DNA of 64,000 nucleotides. Origin: Pseudonocardiales bacterium. GTDB taxonomy: Bacteria; Actinomycetota; Actinomycetes; Mycobacteriales; Pseudonocardiaceae. Position numbers and translations under genes: made by a program. This document shows, piece after piece, positions 24,393 through 32,609 of this stretch. The stretch spans positions 34,351 through 98,350 of the forward strand of contig JAFAWY010000064.1 in NCBI GenBank assembly GCA_019241525.1, given 5' to 3'. Position 1 is the first letter of the stretch. Every line of letters begins with the position of its first letter. The notes beneath the pieces were generated by a model. The model was not told the origin of the DNA, ran no database searches, and worked only from the letters and a program-made list of their open reading frames with translations.

Positions 24393-26915
24393 TCACTCCC
24401 GCGCTGTCGTGGGCGCCCCGCGGGCGCCCCGTGGATGCGTTGTCAGGTCATCGAAAGCCTGACGTAGCGCGTTAGCGAACTGGTCCGCGGCGCGGACCAG
24501 CCCGGTGTCCGTGGTGACCCCGACACCGATCATGTCTCCCCAGGCCAAGAACCCCACCGCCAGCCCGACGCCGTCTGCCAGTGGGAGCACCGGGAACACC
24601 GATTCCACCCGGACCCCCCACATACAGTGTGCCTTCCGCGGCCCGGGCAACACCGATGCGATGAGGGTGAAAAATCGGCGCCCGTACATGGCGCGGACCA
24701 GTCGCGCGTGCAGCGGGGCGGGCAGCCGGCCTAGTGCGCGGACCACCGCTTGGGCCGCCGCTGGCTGATCGGCACGCTCCCGTCTAGCCAGTTCGCGGGC
24801 CGCCGCAACCATCCGCCAGGCCTGCGGCATCGGCCCGACCGGGAGGTCCAGTGCCACTGCCGCGGTGTGGTTGCCCTGGTAAAGCCGGTCTCTGGAGCTA
24901 GCCCGGCGCAGTGCCTGGGTCGTCTGTGGCACCATCACCCGTAGCCGATCGTGCACCGCAGTGCCGGCCGGATCGATCCGGTGCAGCGCTTCGCCGATCA
25001 GAGTCAGCAGCAGGGCAGTGGTGCCCACGCCATGATCGCGTGCGGTGGAGCGCACTGCGGCCGCGGGCAGCGCTGCCATCGCGTACTCCCGTCCCGCCGT
25101 GCTCGGCCCCACCGGCCCACCCTCTGGTGCGCGCCCCGCGGTGGCCAGACTCATCAGCCCGCGAGCCACCCGCCCGGCGCGGGCGGCCCGGCTACGCCAG
25201 TCTGCACTGCGCGCCCTACGTGGTGACTCGACCGGCGCTGCGGCAGGCTTCTCGCTGTCGGACAGCAGCGCGATGAGGGTGGCGGTGACGGCCAGCCCGT
25301 CACCCAAGCTGTGATGCATCTTCGCCATCACCGCGGTGCGCCCGGCGTCGACGTCCTGAACCAGCTGCAACTGCCAGGGTGGCCGGTCCATCGGCACCGG
25401 GGTGGAGAAGAACTCCCGCACCGCCGCGGTGAAAGACATCCCGGCGGGGGAGCTGCTCGCGCCGACCGTCCGCGCCCGCAGGTGATCATGCGGGTCGAAG
25501 TCGTCAGCGAGGAGCCAGCGCGGCTGCCGGTGCGGGCGCAGGTCCAGCCGCCGGCGCAGCATCGGCAACGCCGGTACCCGCTCGGCGAAGCGCGTGGCGA
25601 GGTTCGCCAGGGGTTGCGTGAGCACACCATCGAGTAGCAGCACCGCGCCGACCTGCTGGGCCACGGTGGAGGTGGCGGCGTGGGCGAAGAACGCGTCCGG
25701 TGCCGCGAGGGGCCGGGCACCGTGGTGGCGGGGCAATTCCGGCAGCGCCGCGATCTCGGCATCCAGGTCAAGTGCGCCGATATGGGTCAGCGCGCGTTGC
25801 TGCGCCGCGACCAGCTGCGCTGGCTGAGCGATCAGCATCCGTAGCGCGCTGGTCAGCTCCGCGGGCCCTTCGCACAGCGTTGCCAGCCCCGCCGCGGCCA
25901 TCAGCGCGGCGTTGGCCTTTCCGTGCCCGGCGATCGGTTCGAACATCAACACCTCCCGGCCGCACGCAACCGCCTCCAGCGCGGTCGCACCGCCGGCATT
26001 GGTCACCACGACGTCGGCAGCTGACGTCAGAGCCGGCATCTGATCCGTCCAACCCAGCGGCATCAGGCGCTGCGGCGGTTCGTGGCGGCTGGTCAACCGA
26101 ACGCGCAGGGCCTCGTTGCGGCCGCAAGCCACCACCACGCAGACCTCAGGACCCGCAGCCAGCGCGGCATCGACCGCCCGTTCCACCGAGCCGAACCCAA
26201 GAGACCCGCAGGAGATCAGCACGATCAGCGCGTCGCCGGGCAACCCGCAGCGCCGCCTGGCGGTGTGGGGATCGGTCGGCGCGAACGCGGAAACCACCGG
26301 GGGCGCGCCGACGGCACCTCGAGCATCTGGCCGGGCCTGGTACATCGCGCGCAGGCTCGCCTCGCTGGCGACATAATGCAGGTCAATCTCTGGGTAGACC
26401 CAGAACGGGTGCGGCGCGAAATCCGAGATGATCGCCGCGGCGGGCACGTTCAGACCGCCGTGGCGCCGCATCCAGTCCAGGCCCCCGGTGCCCAGCGGGT
26501 AGGTCGACACCACCAGGTCGGGCTTGTACTCGGCGATGATCGGGACGAGCCGGACGCCGCTCCACACCCCGGTGAACCGGCAGGACGCCGTGGCGAACCA
26601 CGGGTAGCGCCACAGCGCGCGGTAGAAGAAGTCGTACAGCCACGGGGTGGTGTCCACGTTCACCCGGTAGATCCAGCGGAAACCTGGGCCGACCCAGGAG
26701 CCCATCCGGTCCAGGGTGTCCACCCGCCGGATCTGGCAGTCCGGCCACAACCAGCGGGCTCGCTCCTCCACCGCTCGGGCGGTGGCGTTGTGGCCTTCGC
26801 CGATGTTGGCGCTGATCACCAGCAACCGTTGCGGTGGCACGCCCGAAGACCTGCTTGCAGGGTCGAGCATCGAACCCGAAGACCTGCTTGCAGGGTCGAG
26901 CATCGACTCGCTCAT
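24393..26915 (-). CDS. fusion of an MGDG-synthase-like glycosyltransferase and a WS/DGAT acyltransferase
   Basis: An 840-residue two-domain protein. Residues about 28-390 match the GT28/MGDG-synthase type: LLVISANIGEGHNATARAV, DLVVSTYPLG, IISDFAPHPFWVYPEIDLHYVASE, and a nucleotide-sugar site around VVVTNAGGATALEAVACGREVLMFEPIAGHGKAN. Residues about 395-830 match the wax ester synthase/diacylglycerol acyltransferase family, with the catalytic motif H534HSLGDG540 and a C-terminal RVESVFPVLPLADGVGLAVGFLAWGDMIGVGVTTD. The first 26 residues contain an 11-residue direct repeat SMLDPASRSSG. The start codon overlaps the regulator stop (ATGA). The likely role is glycosylation and acylation of a lipid; the acceptor is unknown. 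Confidence 0.85.
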   Translation of the reverse strand: MSESMLDPASRSSGSMLDPASRSSGVPPQRLLVISANIGEGHNATARAVEERARWLWPDCQIRRVDTLDRMGSWVGPGFRWIYRVNVDTTPWLYDFFYRALWRYPWFATASCRFTGVWSGVRLVPIIAEYKPDLVVSTYPLGTGGLDWMRRHGGLNVPAAAIISDFAPHPFWVYPEIDLHYVASEASLRAMYQARPDARGAVGAPPVVSAFAPTDPHTARRRCGLPGDALIVLISCGSLGFGSVERAVDAALAAGPEVCVVVACGRNEALRVRLTSRHEPPQRLMPLGWTDQMPALTSAADVVVTNAGGATALEAVACGREVLMFEPIAGHGKANAALMAAAGLATLCEGPAELTSALRMLIAQPAQLVAAQQRALTHIGALDLDAEIAALPELPRHHGARPLAAPDAFFAHAATSTVAQQVGAVLLLDGVLTQPLANLATRFAERVPALPMLRRRLDLRPHRQPRWLLADDFDPHDHLRARTVGASSSPAGMSFTAAVREFFSTPVPMDRPPWQLQLVQDVDAGRTAVMAKMHHSLGDGLAVTATLIALLSDSEKPAAAPVESPRRARSADWRSRAARAGRVARGLMSLATAGRAPEGGPVGPSTAGREYAMAALPAAAVRSTARDHGVGTTALLLTLIGEALHRIDPAGTAVHDRLRVMVPQTTQALRRASSRDRLYQGNHTAAVALDLPVGPMPQAWRMVAAARELARRERADQPAAAQAVVRALGRLPAPLHARLVRAMYGRRFFTLIASVLPGPRKAHCMWGVRVESVFPVLPLADGVGLAVGFLAWGDMIGVGVTTDTGLVRAADQFANALRQAFDDLTTHPRGARGAPTTARE
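26848..26912. repeat. 33-base direct repeat at the start of the GT-WS/DGAT gene
   Basis: Two near-identical 33-base units encode SMLDPASRSSG twice at the extreme N-terminus, before the conserved glycosyltransferase domain. It looks like a recent in-frame duplication. Confidence 0.75.
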
Positions 26916-28168
26916 CGGGGTTGCGCTAACGGGTCGGTTTCGGTGACTGCGGGCCCCCAGGCCAGCGCGAGCAGCAGCGCGGCGCGCGTTGCCGGATCGT
27001 CCAGTGCGGGGCCGAACAGCTCACGCAACTGATCTAACCGGTAGCGCACAGTCTGTGGATGTACGTGCAGTTCGTCAGCCACTGCCTTGCGGTTGCCCAT
27101 GTTCATCAGCCATGACTTGAGCGTCTCGCAGAGACGGTCGCGGGTGCCTTCACGCAGCGACGCGAGCGGGGCCAGGTACTGCTGGCGCAGCGCGGCCAGC
27201 AGCCGGTCGTCGCGGTGCACCAGCATCGCGTCGAGGTGCTCGTCGACGAACAGTGGATCGTCGGGCAGCAGGTGCTTGAGGCGCAACGCGTGCTCGGCCA
27301 GGCCGATGCTGGCCGGTAGCCGGTCCAGTGGCACGGTGACACCGACCACAGCTCCCGAACCGCGCAGCGCCGTGGCCAGCCGCTTGCGCCGCCCGGGACC
27401 CTCCGGGTCGGGCACGATGGTCACCAGCATCTTTGGCCGGCGCAGCTGCAGGCAGGACTCATCCAAGCGGTCCAGCAGCACCCGTCCCACCTCGTTGTCT
27501 GGATTGATCAGCACTACCGCGGCGTGGCGGGGCAACGTCCATCCCGCGCGTGCCGCGGCGATCCGCAGGGCGGCGGTGTCGCAGCGGTCCGACAGCAACA
27601 GTTCGGCCAGCTCCAGGCGTTGCTGTTCGTGCGCGTGTTCTGCGCCGGCCTGGGCCCGCTCGTAACCGCGCAACGACGACGCCGACAGCTGCTCGACGGC
27701 AGTGAAGATCACTGCAGCCAACCCCGCGATGGTTTCGACTGGTACACCCAGGTGCAGCGCGGTGTCGGAGACATGGCGCCATGCCACCGCAGCGCCAGTC
27801 CGGTAGGCGGCCAGCAGGTGCGTCACGTCCTGCTGCTGTTCGTAGTGGATACGGCCGATTTCTTCGAAGATGGCCTGTTCCACCCCGGATGCCAGCTGGG
27901 GCGCGATCGTTGACGGATCGCGCTGGGCTAAGCCGACCAGCCTGGCGATAAAGCCTTCCGACGCGGTAAGGACCTCGGCGAAATCCTCGGTGAGAAAGGC
28001 CGCGTAGTCGGGGCTTTGCTCGGCCAGCAGCTCCCGGACCTCAGCCAGAATGATCGGCAGGCGGGCTACAATCTCCGGCACCAGGTCGTCGAGCTCGATA
28101 GGGCGTCCTCCTTCAGCCGCGTGCACTGACCGGCCTCCCCCTCTGCATCGTCGTGCCAGGCCCCGCAT
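26912..28168 (-). CDS. PucR/CdaR-type transcriptional regulator
   Basis: Up to 418 residues. The centre (LAELLLSDRCDTAALRIAAARAGW, then HAAVVLINPDNE and MLVTIVPDPEGPGRRKRLATALRG) is a GGDEF-like regulatory region. The C-terminal LKSWLMNMGNRKAVADELHVHPQTVRYRLDQLRELFG is the PucR-type HTH_30. It is the first gene of the operon regulator - GT/WS-DGAT - EamA - SDR and is divergent from hpnC with 77 bases between them. It could therefore control both operons. The true start may be the GTG a few codons inside (VHAAEGGRPIELDDLVPEIVARL). Confidence 0.82.
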   Translation of the reverse strand: MRGLARRCRGGGRSVHAAEGGRPIELDDLVPEIVARLPIILAEVRELLAEQSPDYAAFLTEDFAEVLTASEGFIARLVGLAQRDPSTIAPQLASGVEQAIFEEIGRIHYEQQQDVTHLLAAYRTGAAVAWRHVSDTALHLGVPVETIAGLAAVIFTAVEQLSASSLRGYERAQAGAEHAHEQQRLELAELLLSDRCDTAALRIAAARAGWTLPRHAAVVLINPDNEVGRVLLDRLDESCLQLRRPKMLVTIVPDPEGPGRRKRLATALRGSGAVVGVTVPLDRLPASIGLAEHALRLKHLLPDDPLFVDEHLDAMLVHRDDRLLAALRQQYLAPLASLREGTRDRLCETLKSWLMNMGNRKAVADELHVHPQTVRYRLDQLRELFGPALDDPATRAALLLALAWGPAVTETDPLAQPR

Positions 28169-28245
28169 ACCCCAATCACACTCAGCTGATGCTTACTCGA
28201 ATGTGACAATTCTAGGGGTGAAGAACTGTCCCGTCTGACGCAGAA

Positions 28246-29217
28246 ATGTCGGCTAAGCGACCAGAAGATGTCGTCATGGCGGCGATCTCAGATGGGCCAG
28301 TGGCGCCGCAGTACCCGCCCGAGCAGGTGCTGGAGCATAAGCGGCGCGCGGAGAACTTTCCGGTGGCACTGCGTCTGCTGCCCCGCACGCTACGCGCCGA
28401 CCTGATCGCGGTGTACGGCGTGGTCCGGGTTATCGACGACCTTGGGGATTGCGCTCCTGGTGATCGGACCGCGCTGCTCGAGGCGTTCCGGGCAGACCTG
28501 GCATCGGTGTGGGAGACGGGCCGGCCGCAACACCCGGTGCTGCAGCAACTGGTGCCCACGGTGGCGGCGCGTGGGCTGGACCGGGAACCTTTTGACCGGG
28601 TGGTGCGGGCCAACCTGCTCGACCAGCGGGTGCACCGGTATGCCACCTACAGTCAGCTCCGGGACTACTGCACGCTGTCGGCCGACCCCATCGGCCGGAT
28701 CGTGCTGGCCCTGTTCGGCGTGGGCGATCCCGTCGCAATCGAGCTGTCCGACCGGGTCTGCACCGCCTTGCAGCTGATCGAGCACTGGCAAGACATCGCC
28801 GAGGATCGTCGGGCCGGCCGGGTGTACCTGCCGCAGGAAGATCTCGCCGCTTACCGGGTCGTCGAAGCTGACCTCGACGCCTTGCCGGGTGAGGGGGTGT
28901 CCTCCCCGGCGTTGCGGGCACTGATGGCCTTCGAGATCACCCGTGCCGCAGAGCTGCTGGACTCGGGGGCGCCGTTGGTCAGGATGCTGCACGGGTGGGC
29001 GCGGCTGGCCGTCGCCGGGTACGTGGCCGGCGGCCGTGCCGCCGTCGATGCGCTGCGTCGCTCCGTCTCTGGCCGTGCCGCCGACATCCTGACCGGCCCA
29101 CCACGTCCCCGTCGCCGCGACGTCCTGCGTCACCTGTTGGGGGCTCTGCACGAGCCGCCAACCCGGCGTGGCGCGGTCTCTGACGCACACCAACCCGCAA
29201 GCGGGGAGGTCCAGTGA
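28246..29217 (+). CDS. hpnC: HpnC-type hydroxysqualene synthase (squalene biosynthesis)
   Basis: A 323-residue member of the squalene/phytoene synthase family. LRLLPRTLRADLIAVYGVVRVIDDLGD carries the first Asp-rich motif near residue 62. The second, QLIEHWQDIAEDRRAGRVYLPQEDLAAY, is in the expected HpnC form. With HpnD and HpnE it makes squalene from two farnesyl diphosphates; HpnC converts presqualene diphosphate to hydroxysqualene. It is first in the hopanoid operon; hpnD starts one base after its stop. The start is the ATG at 28246, or the ATG at 28276 in the same frame. Confidence 0.92.
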   Translation: MSAKRPEDVVMAAISDGPVAPQYPPEQVLEHKRRAENFPVALRLLPRTLRADLIAVYGVVRVIDDLGDCAPGDRTALLEAFRADLASVWETGRPQHPVLQQLVPTVAARGLDREPFDRVVRANLLDQRVHRYATYSQLRDYCTLSADPIGRIVLALFGVGDPVAIELSDRVCTALQLIEHWQDIAEDRRAGRVYLPQEDLAAYRVVEADLDALPGEGVSSPALRALMAFEITRAAELLDSGAPLVRMLHGWARLAVAGYVAGGRAAVDALRRSVSGRAADILTGPPRPRRRDVLRHLLGALHEPPTRRGAVSDAHQPASGEVQ

Positions 29218-29218
29218 G

Positions 29219-30145
29219 ATGACCAGTGTTGCGATCAGTCTGGACCAGGCGTTCGATCGGTGTGAGTCGATCACGCGGACGGAGGCGCGGAATTTCTACT
29301 ACGGCATCCGGCTGCTGCGCCCGCGCAAGCGGGCCGCGCTGTGCGCGGTGTACGCGCTAGCCCGGCGGATCGACGACGTCGGAGATGGTGACCTGCCTCG
29401 GGCGGACAAACTCGTCGCGTTGGGCCAGCTGCGCGCCGAGATCGCGGCTCTGCGGGTTTCCGGCAGCCATTCCGGGGCTGACCCGGTATTCACCGCGATC
29501 GCGGACCTGGCCCAGCGCCTGCCCCTGCCGCTGGGTGCCTTCGAGGAGCTGGTCGACGGCGTGGAAATGGACGTGCGGGGGCGGCGCTACGCCAGCTTCG
29601 ACGAACTGGTCCAGTACTGCCGGTGCGTCGCCGGAGCGGTCGGGCGGCTGTGCCTGGCAGTGTTCGGCACTCGGTCCGACCCGGCGCCCGATCCGCATGC
29701 CGCCGAGTACGCCGACGCGCTGGGGATCGCCTTGCAGCAGATCAACATCCTGCGGGACATCCGGGAAGATCTCGGCAATGGCCGTATCTACCTACCCCAG
29801 GACGACCTGGATCGCTTCGGTGTGCAGCTGGCCCTGGATGAACAGGGTTGCCTGGTTGACACCGACCAAGGGCTGTCCAGGTTGATCCGGTACAGCGCCA
29901 GCCGCGCATACGAGTGGTACGCGCACGGGCTCCGGTTGATCCCGCTGCTGGATCGGCGCAGCGCAGCCTGCGCCACGGCAATGTCCGGGATCTACGTGCG
30001 GCTGCTCGAGCGCATTGTGCAGCAGCCTAACTTGGTCTTCGACCGACGGTTGTCCTTGTCCGGGTGGCAGAAAGCGGAGGTCGCCATGTGGGCCCTGGTG
30101 GGATCGTCACCGGTGGGATCGTCATCCTGGGAGGTGCCGGCATGA
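29219..30145 (+). CDS. hpnD: presqualene diphosphate synthase
   Basis: A 308-residue enzyme joining two farnesyl diphosphates to presqualene diphosphate. ARNFYYGIRLLRPRKRAALCAVYALARRIDDVGDGD holds the first Asp-rich motif. ALQQINILRDIREDLGNGRIYLPQDDLDRFG holds the second, a classic head-to-head prenyl synthase pattern. The ATG at 29219 is chosen because MTSVAISLDQAFDRCESITR is the normal N-terminus, and GGGGAGG lies just upstream. The stop overlaps the hpnE start (ATGA). Confidence 0.94.
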   Translation: MTSVAISLDQAFDRCESITRTEARNFYYGIRLLRPRKRAALCAVYALARRIDDVGDGDLPRADKLVALGQLRAEIAALRVSGSHSGADPVFTAIADLAQRLPLPLGAFEELVDGVEMDVRGRRYASFDELVQYCRCVAGAVGRLCLAVFGTRSDPAPDPHAAEYADALGIALQQINILRDIREDLGNGRIYLPQDDLDRFGVQLALDEQGCLVDTDQGLSRLIRYSASRAYEWYAHGLRLIPLLDRRSAACATAMSGIYVRLLERIVQQPNLVFDRRLSLSGWQKAEVAMWALVGSSPVGSSSWEVPA

Positions 30146-31545
30146 CCCGGCGGGTCGCGGTGATCGGCGGGGGGCTGGCGGGCATCTCCGCAGCGCTGCG
30201 CTGCGCCGACGCGGGCTGCCAGGTCACCGTGTTTGAGGCCCGGCCGCAGCTGGGCGGGCTGACCCACTCGTTTAGCCGCGGCGAGCTGCGGGTCGACAAC
30301 GGTCAGCACGTGTTCCTGCGGTGCTGCACGTCCTATCTCGCGTTGCTGGACCGGCTCGGGGTCACCGACCGGGTGGAGATGCAGCCACGGCTGGCCATCC
30401 CGATCCTGACCCCTGGTGCTGGCCAGCCGGTGTGGTTGCGCCGCAACGGGTTGCCCGCGCCGCTGCACCTGTCCCAATCGCTGCTGGGCTACCGGCCGCT
30501 GAGCCTGCTCGAGCGGGTGCGGTTCGCGCTGGCGGCAGTGGCATTGCGGCGGGTTGACCCCACCTCCCCGGCCACCGACGAGCAGAACTTCGGCACCTGG
30601 CTACGCCGGCACGGGCAAAGCACCAATGCCATCACGTCCTTGTGGGAACTGGTCGGTGTGGCCACGTTGAACTCTCGGGCCGATGGTGCGTCGCTGAGCC
30701 TGGCGGCCACGGTATTCCAGGAGGGCTTGCTCACCGACGCCACCGCCGCCGACATCGGCTGGTCGAAGGTGCCATTGCGACAGCTGCACGGAGACCCGGC
30801 GCTGGACTGCCTCACCGCCGCGGGCGCCCAGGTGCGCACCTCGACGGCGGTGCGGTGCTTGGAACCGGGCGACGAGTGGCAGGTGATCACTGACGGCGAC
30901 CGTACGGCGGCCGATCAAGTGATCCTGGCCGTCCCGCCGCCGGCGGCGGAGAATCTGCTGCCACCGGGCAGCGTGGCGCTGCCGGAGGGCTGGTCGCAGC
31001 GGCTGGGCAGCTCCCCCATCGTCAACGTGCACGTGGTGCTGGATCGGCCGGTGCTTGACCAGCCGTTCATCGCCGGGATTGACACCCCGGTGCAGTGGGT
31101 GTTCGACCGCACCTCACACTCGGGGTTGACCAGCGGCCAGTACCTCGCGGTGTCGCTGTCCGCTGCGGACGACTATGTCGACATGCCGACCGCAGCGATG
31201 CGCGAGAAGTTCCTCCCGGAGCTGGCCGCGCTGCTGCCGGAACTGCGGGCTGCGGCGGTGCTCGACTTTTTTGTCACCCGGGAACGGCATGCGACGTTCC
31301 GCCCGGCGCCCGGCACCGCCGCGCTGCGCCCCGCGCCGACGACCGCAACCCCCGGCCTGTTCCTCGCCGGCGCCTATACCGCCACCGGCTGGCCGGCGAC
31401 CATGGAAGGCGCTGTCCGCAGCGGCGAAGCCGCCGCCAGCGCCCTGCTCCAGTCCAGCAGGGGCGCCACGACCCCGACCGAAACCCCGACATGGAGACAT
31501 ATCGGGATCGCAGGGGCAGCGTCGAAGAAGGGAGCAGCCTCATGA
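30142..31545 (+). CDS. hpnE: hydroxysqualene dehydroxylase (FAD-dependent amine-oxidase fold)
   Basis: A 467-residue flavoprotein that reduces hydroxysqualene to squalene. The N-terminal MTRRVAVIGGGLAGISAALRCADAG is the FAD-binding Rossmann motif. DNGQHVFLRCCTSYLALLDRLG and the final LFLAGAYTATGWPATMEGAVRSGEAAASALL are characteristic of HpnE. The conserved domain ends near residue 435; the last 30 codons overlap a copy of the palindromic dispersed repeat and look like an added tail. It overlaps both neighbours by four bases. Confidence 0.93.
   Translation: MTRRVAVIGGGLAGISAALRCADAGCQVTVFEARPQLGGLTHSFSRGELRVDNGQHVFLRCCTSYLALLDRLGVTDRVEMQPRLAIPILTPGAGQPVWLRRNGLPAPLHLSQSLLGYRPLSLLERVRFALAAVALRRVDPTSPATDEQNFGTWLRRHGQSTNAITSLWELVGVATLNSRADGASLSLAATVFQEGLLTDATAADIGWSKVPLRQLHGDPALDCLTAAGAQVRTSTAVRCLEPGDEWQVITDGDRTAADQVILAVPPPAAENLLPPGSVALPEGWSQRLGSSPIVNVHVVLDRPVLDQPFIAGIDTPVQWVFDRTSHSGLTSGQYLAVSLSAADDYVDMPTAAMREKFLPELAALLPELRAAAVLDFFVTRERHATFRPAPGTAALRPAPTTATPGLFLAGAYTATGWPATMEGAVRSGEAAASALLQSSRGATTPTETPTWRHIGIAGAASKKGAAS
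31484..31506. repeat. dispersed palindromic repeat, copy 4
   Basis: CCCCGACATG-GAGACATATCGGG near the 3' end of hpnE matches the copies at 9272 and 10709 but is read in another frame (TWRHIGI), so the similarity is at DNA level, not protein level. Confidence 0.5.
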
Positions 31546-32609
31546 CGGCGTCACCGGCGCGGGCGGCGGTGCCCAGTGCGCTGCGCCGGGCCCGGGACGC
31601 CGTGACGCCCGCGACCCGCGATTTCCTCTCGCGGCTGGACGACACCAGCGCCGCGATCGTCGCCTACCACCTCGGCTGGACCGATGCGGCCGGCGTTCCC
31701 ACCCGCGGTGGTGGGGGCAAAGCGGTCCGGCCGGCGCTGGCCACCCTGTCCGCGCAAGCCGCCGGCGCGCCAGCGCAAGTGGGCATCCCCGGGGCGGTCG
31801 CCGCCGAGCTGGTGCACAACTTCTCCCTGGTGCACGACGACGTGATGGACGGCGACACGGAACGCCGCCACCGGCCCACCGTCTGGGCGGTGTGGGGCAC
31901 CACCAGCGCGATCCTCACCGGGGATGCCATGCTGGCGCTGGCCCAGGAGGTCCTGCTGGAAAGCCCCTCCCCGCACCGGGCTGCCGCCGCCCGGCTGCTT
32001 GCCGAGGCTACCCGCAATCTGATCCGCGGCCAGGTGCTCGACGTGGCCTTCGAGCAACGTCACGAGGTCAGCCTGGCGGAATGCCTGGACATGGTGTCCG
32101 GAAAAACTGGGGCCCTGCTCAGAGCCAGCGCGATGATCGGCGCGGTGCTGGCCGGCGCACCAGCCGACGTCATCGACGCGCTGTCCACCTTCGGCGCCGA
32201 ACTGGGCATCGCCTTCCAGCTCGTCGATGACCTGCTGGGCATCTGGGGTGACCCAGCGACCACAGGCAAGCCGGTGTTCTCCGATCTGCGCTCGCGCAAA
32301 AAGAGCCTGCCGGTCACCTACGTGTTGAGCCAGGGCGGCTTGGCCGCGCGGGAACTGGCCAGCTGGTTCAGGACGGCGTCTCCAGATAGGTCGAGCGCGA
32401 ACGGGCCGAGCCCAGAGATGTCGCCCCGAGACGGCGAAGCACGGGCCGCTGACCTGATCGAGACCGCAGGTGGCCGGCAATGGGCGGCCGACGAGGCGCG
32501 CCGCCGTATCGAGGCAGCCACGCAGGCACTGCACGCCGTGCCGATGCCCGCCGGCCCGCGGGCAGAACTGATCGCAATCGCCCACTTCATTGTCGAAAGG
32601 GAAGCCTGA
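31542..32609 (+). CDS. polyprenyl diphosphate synthase (isoprenyl chain elongation for hopanoids)
   Basis: A 355-residue trans-prenyl synthase. The first Asp-rich motif is in [24 protein letters not shown] near residue 100. The second is [34 protein letters not shown], with GGGGKAVRPAL earlier supplying basic substrate contacts. The Phe five residues before the first DD is compatible with a shorter-chain product such as farnesyl diphosphate, the substrate of HpnD; product length is inference. A paralog is at 54688-55728. The ATG at 31542 overlaps the hpnE stop; the open frame upstream to 31095 is antisense-like noise within hpnE. Confidence 0.92.
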   Translation: MTASPARAAVPSALRRARDAVTPATRDFLSRLDDTSAAIVAYHLGWTDAAGVPTRGGGGKAVRPALATLSAQAAGAPAQVGIPGAVAAELVHNFSLVHDDVMDGDTERRHRPTVWAVWGTTSAILTGDAMLALAQEVLLESPSPHRAAAARLLAEATRNLIRGQVLDVAFEQRHEVSLAECLDMVSGKTGALLRASAMIGAVLAGAPADVIDALSTFGAELGIAFQLVDDLLGIWGDPATTGKPVFSDLRSRKKSLPVTYVLSQGGLAARELASWFRTASPDRSSANGPSPEMSPRDGEARAADLIETAGGRQWAADEARRRIEAATQALHAVPMPAGPRAELIAIAHFIVEREA

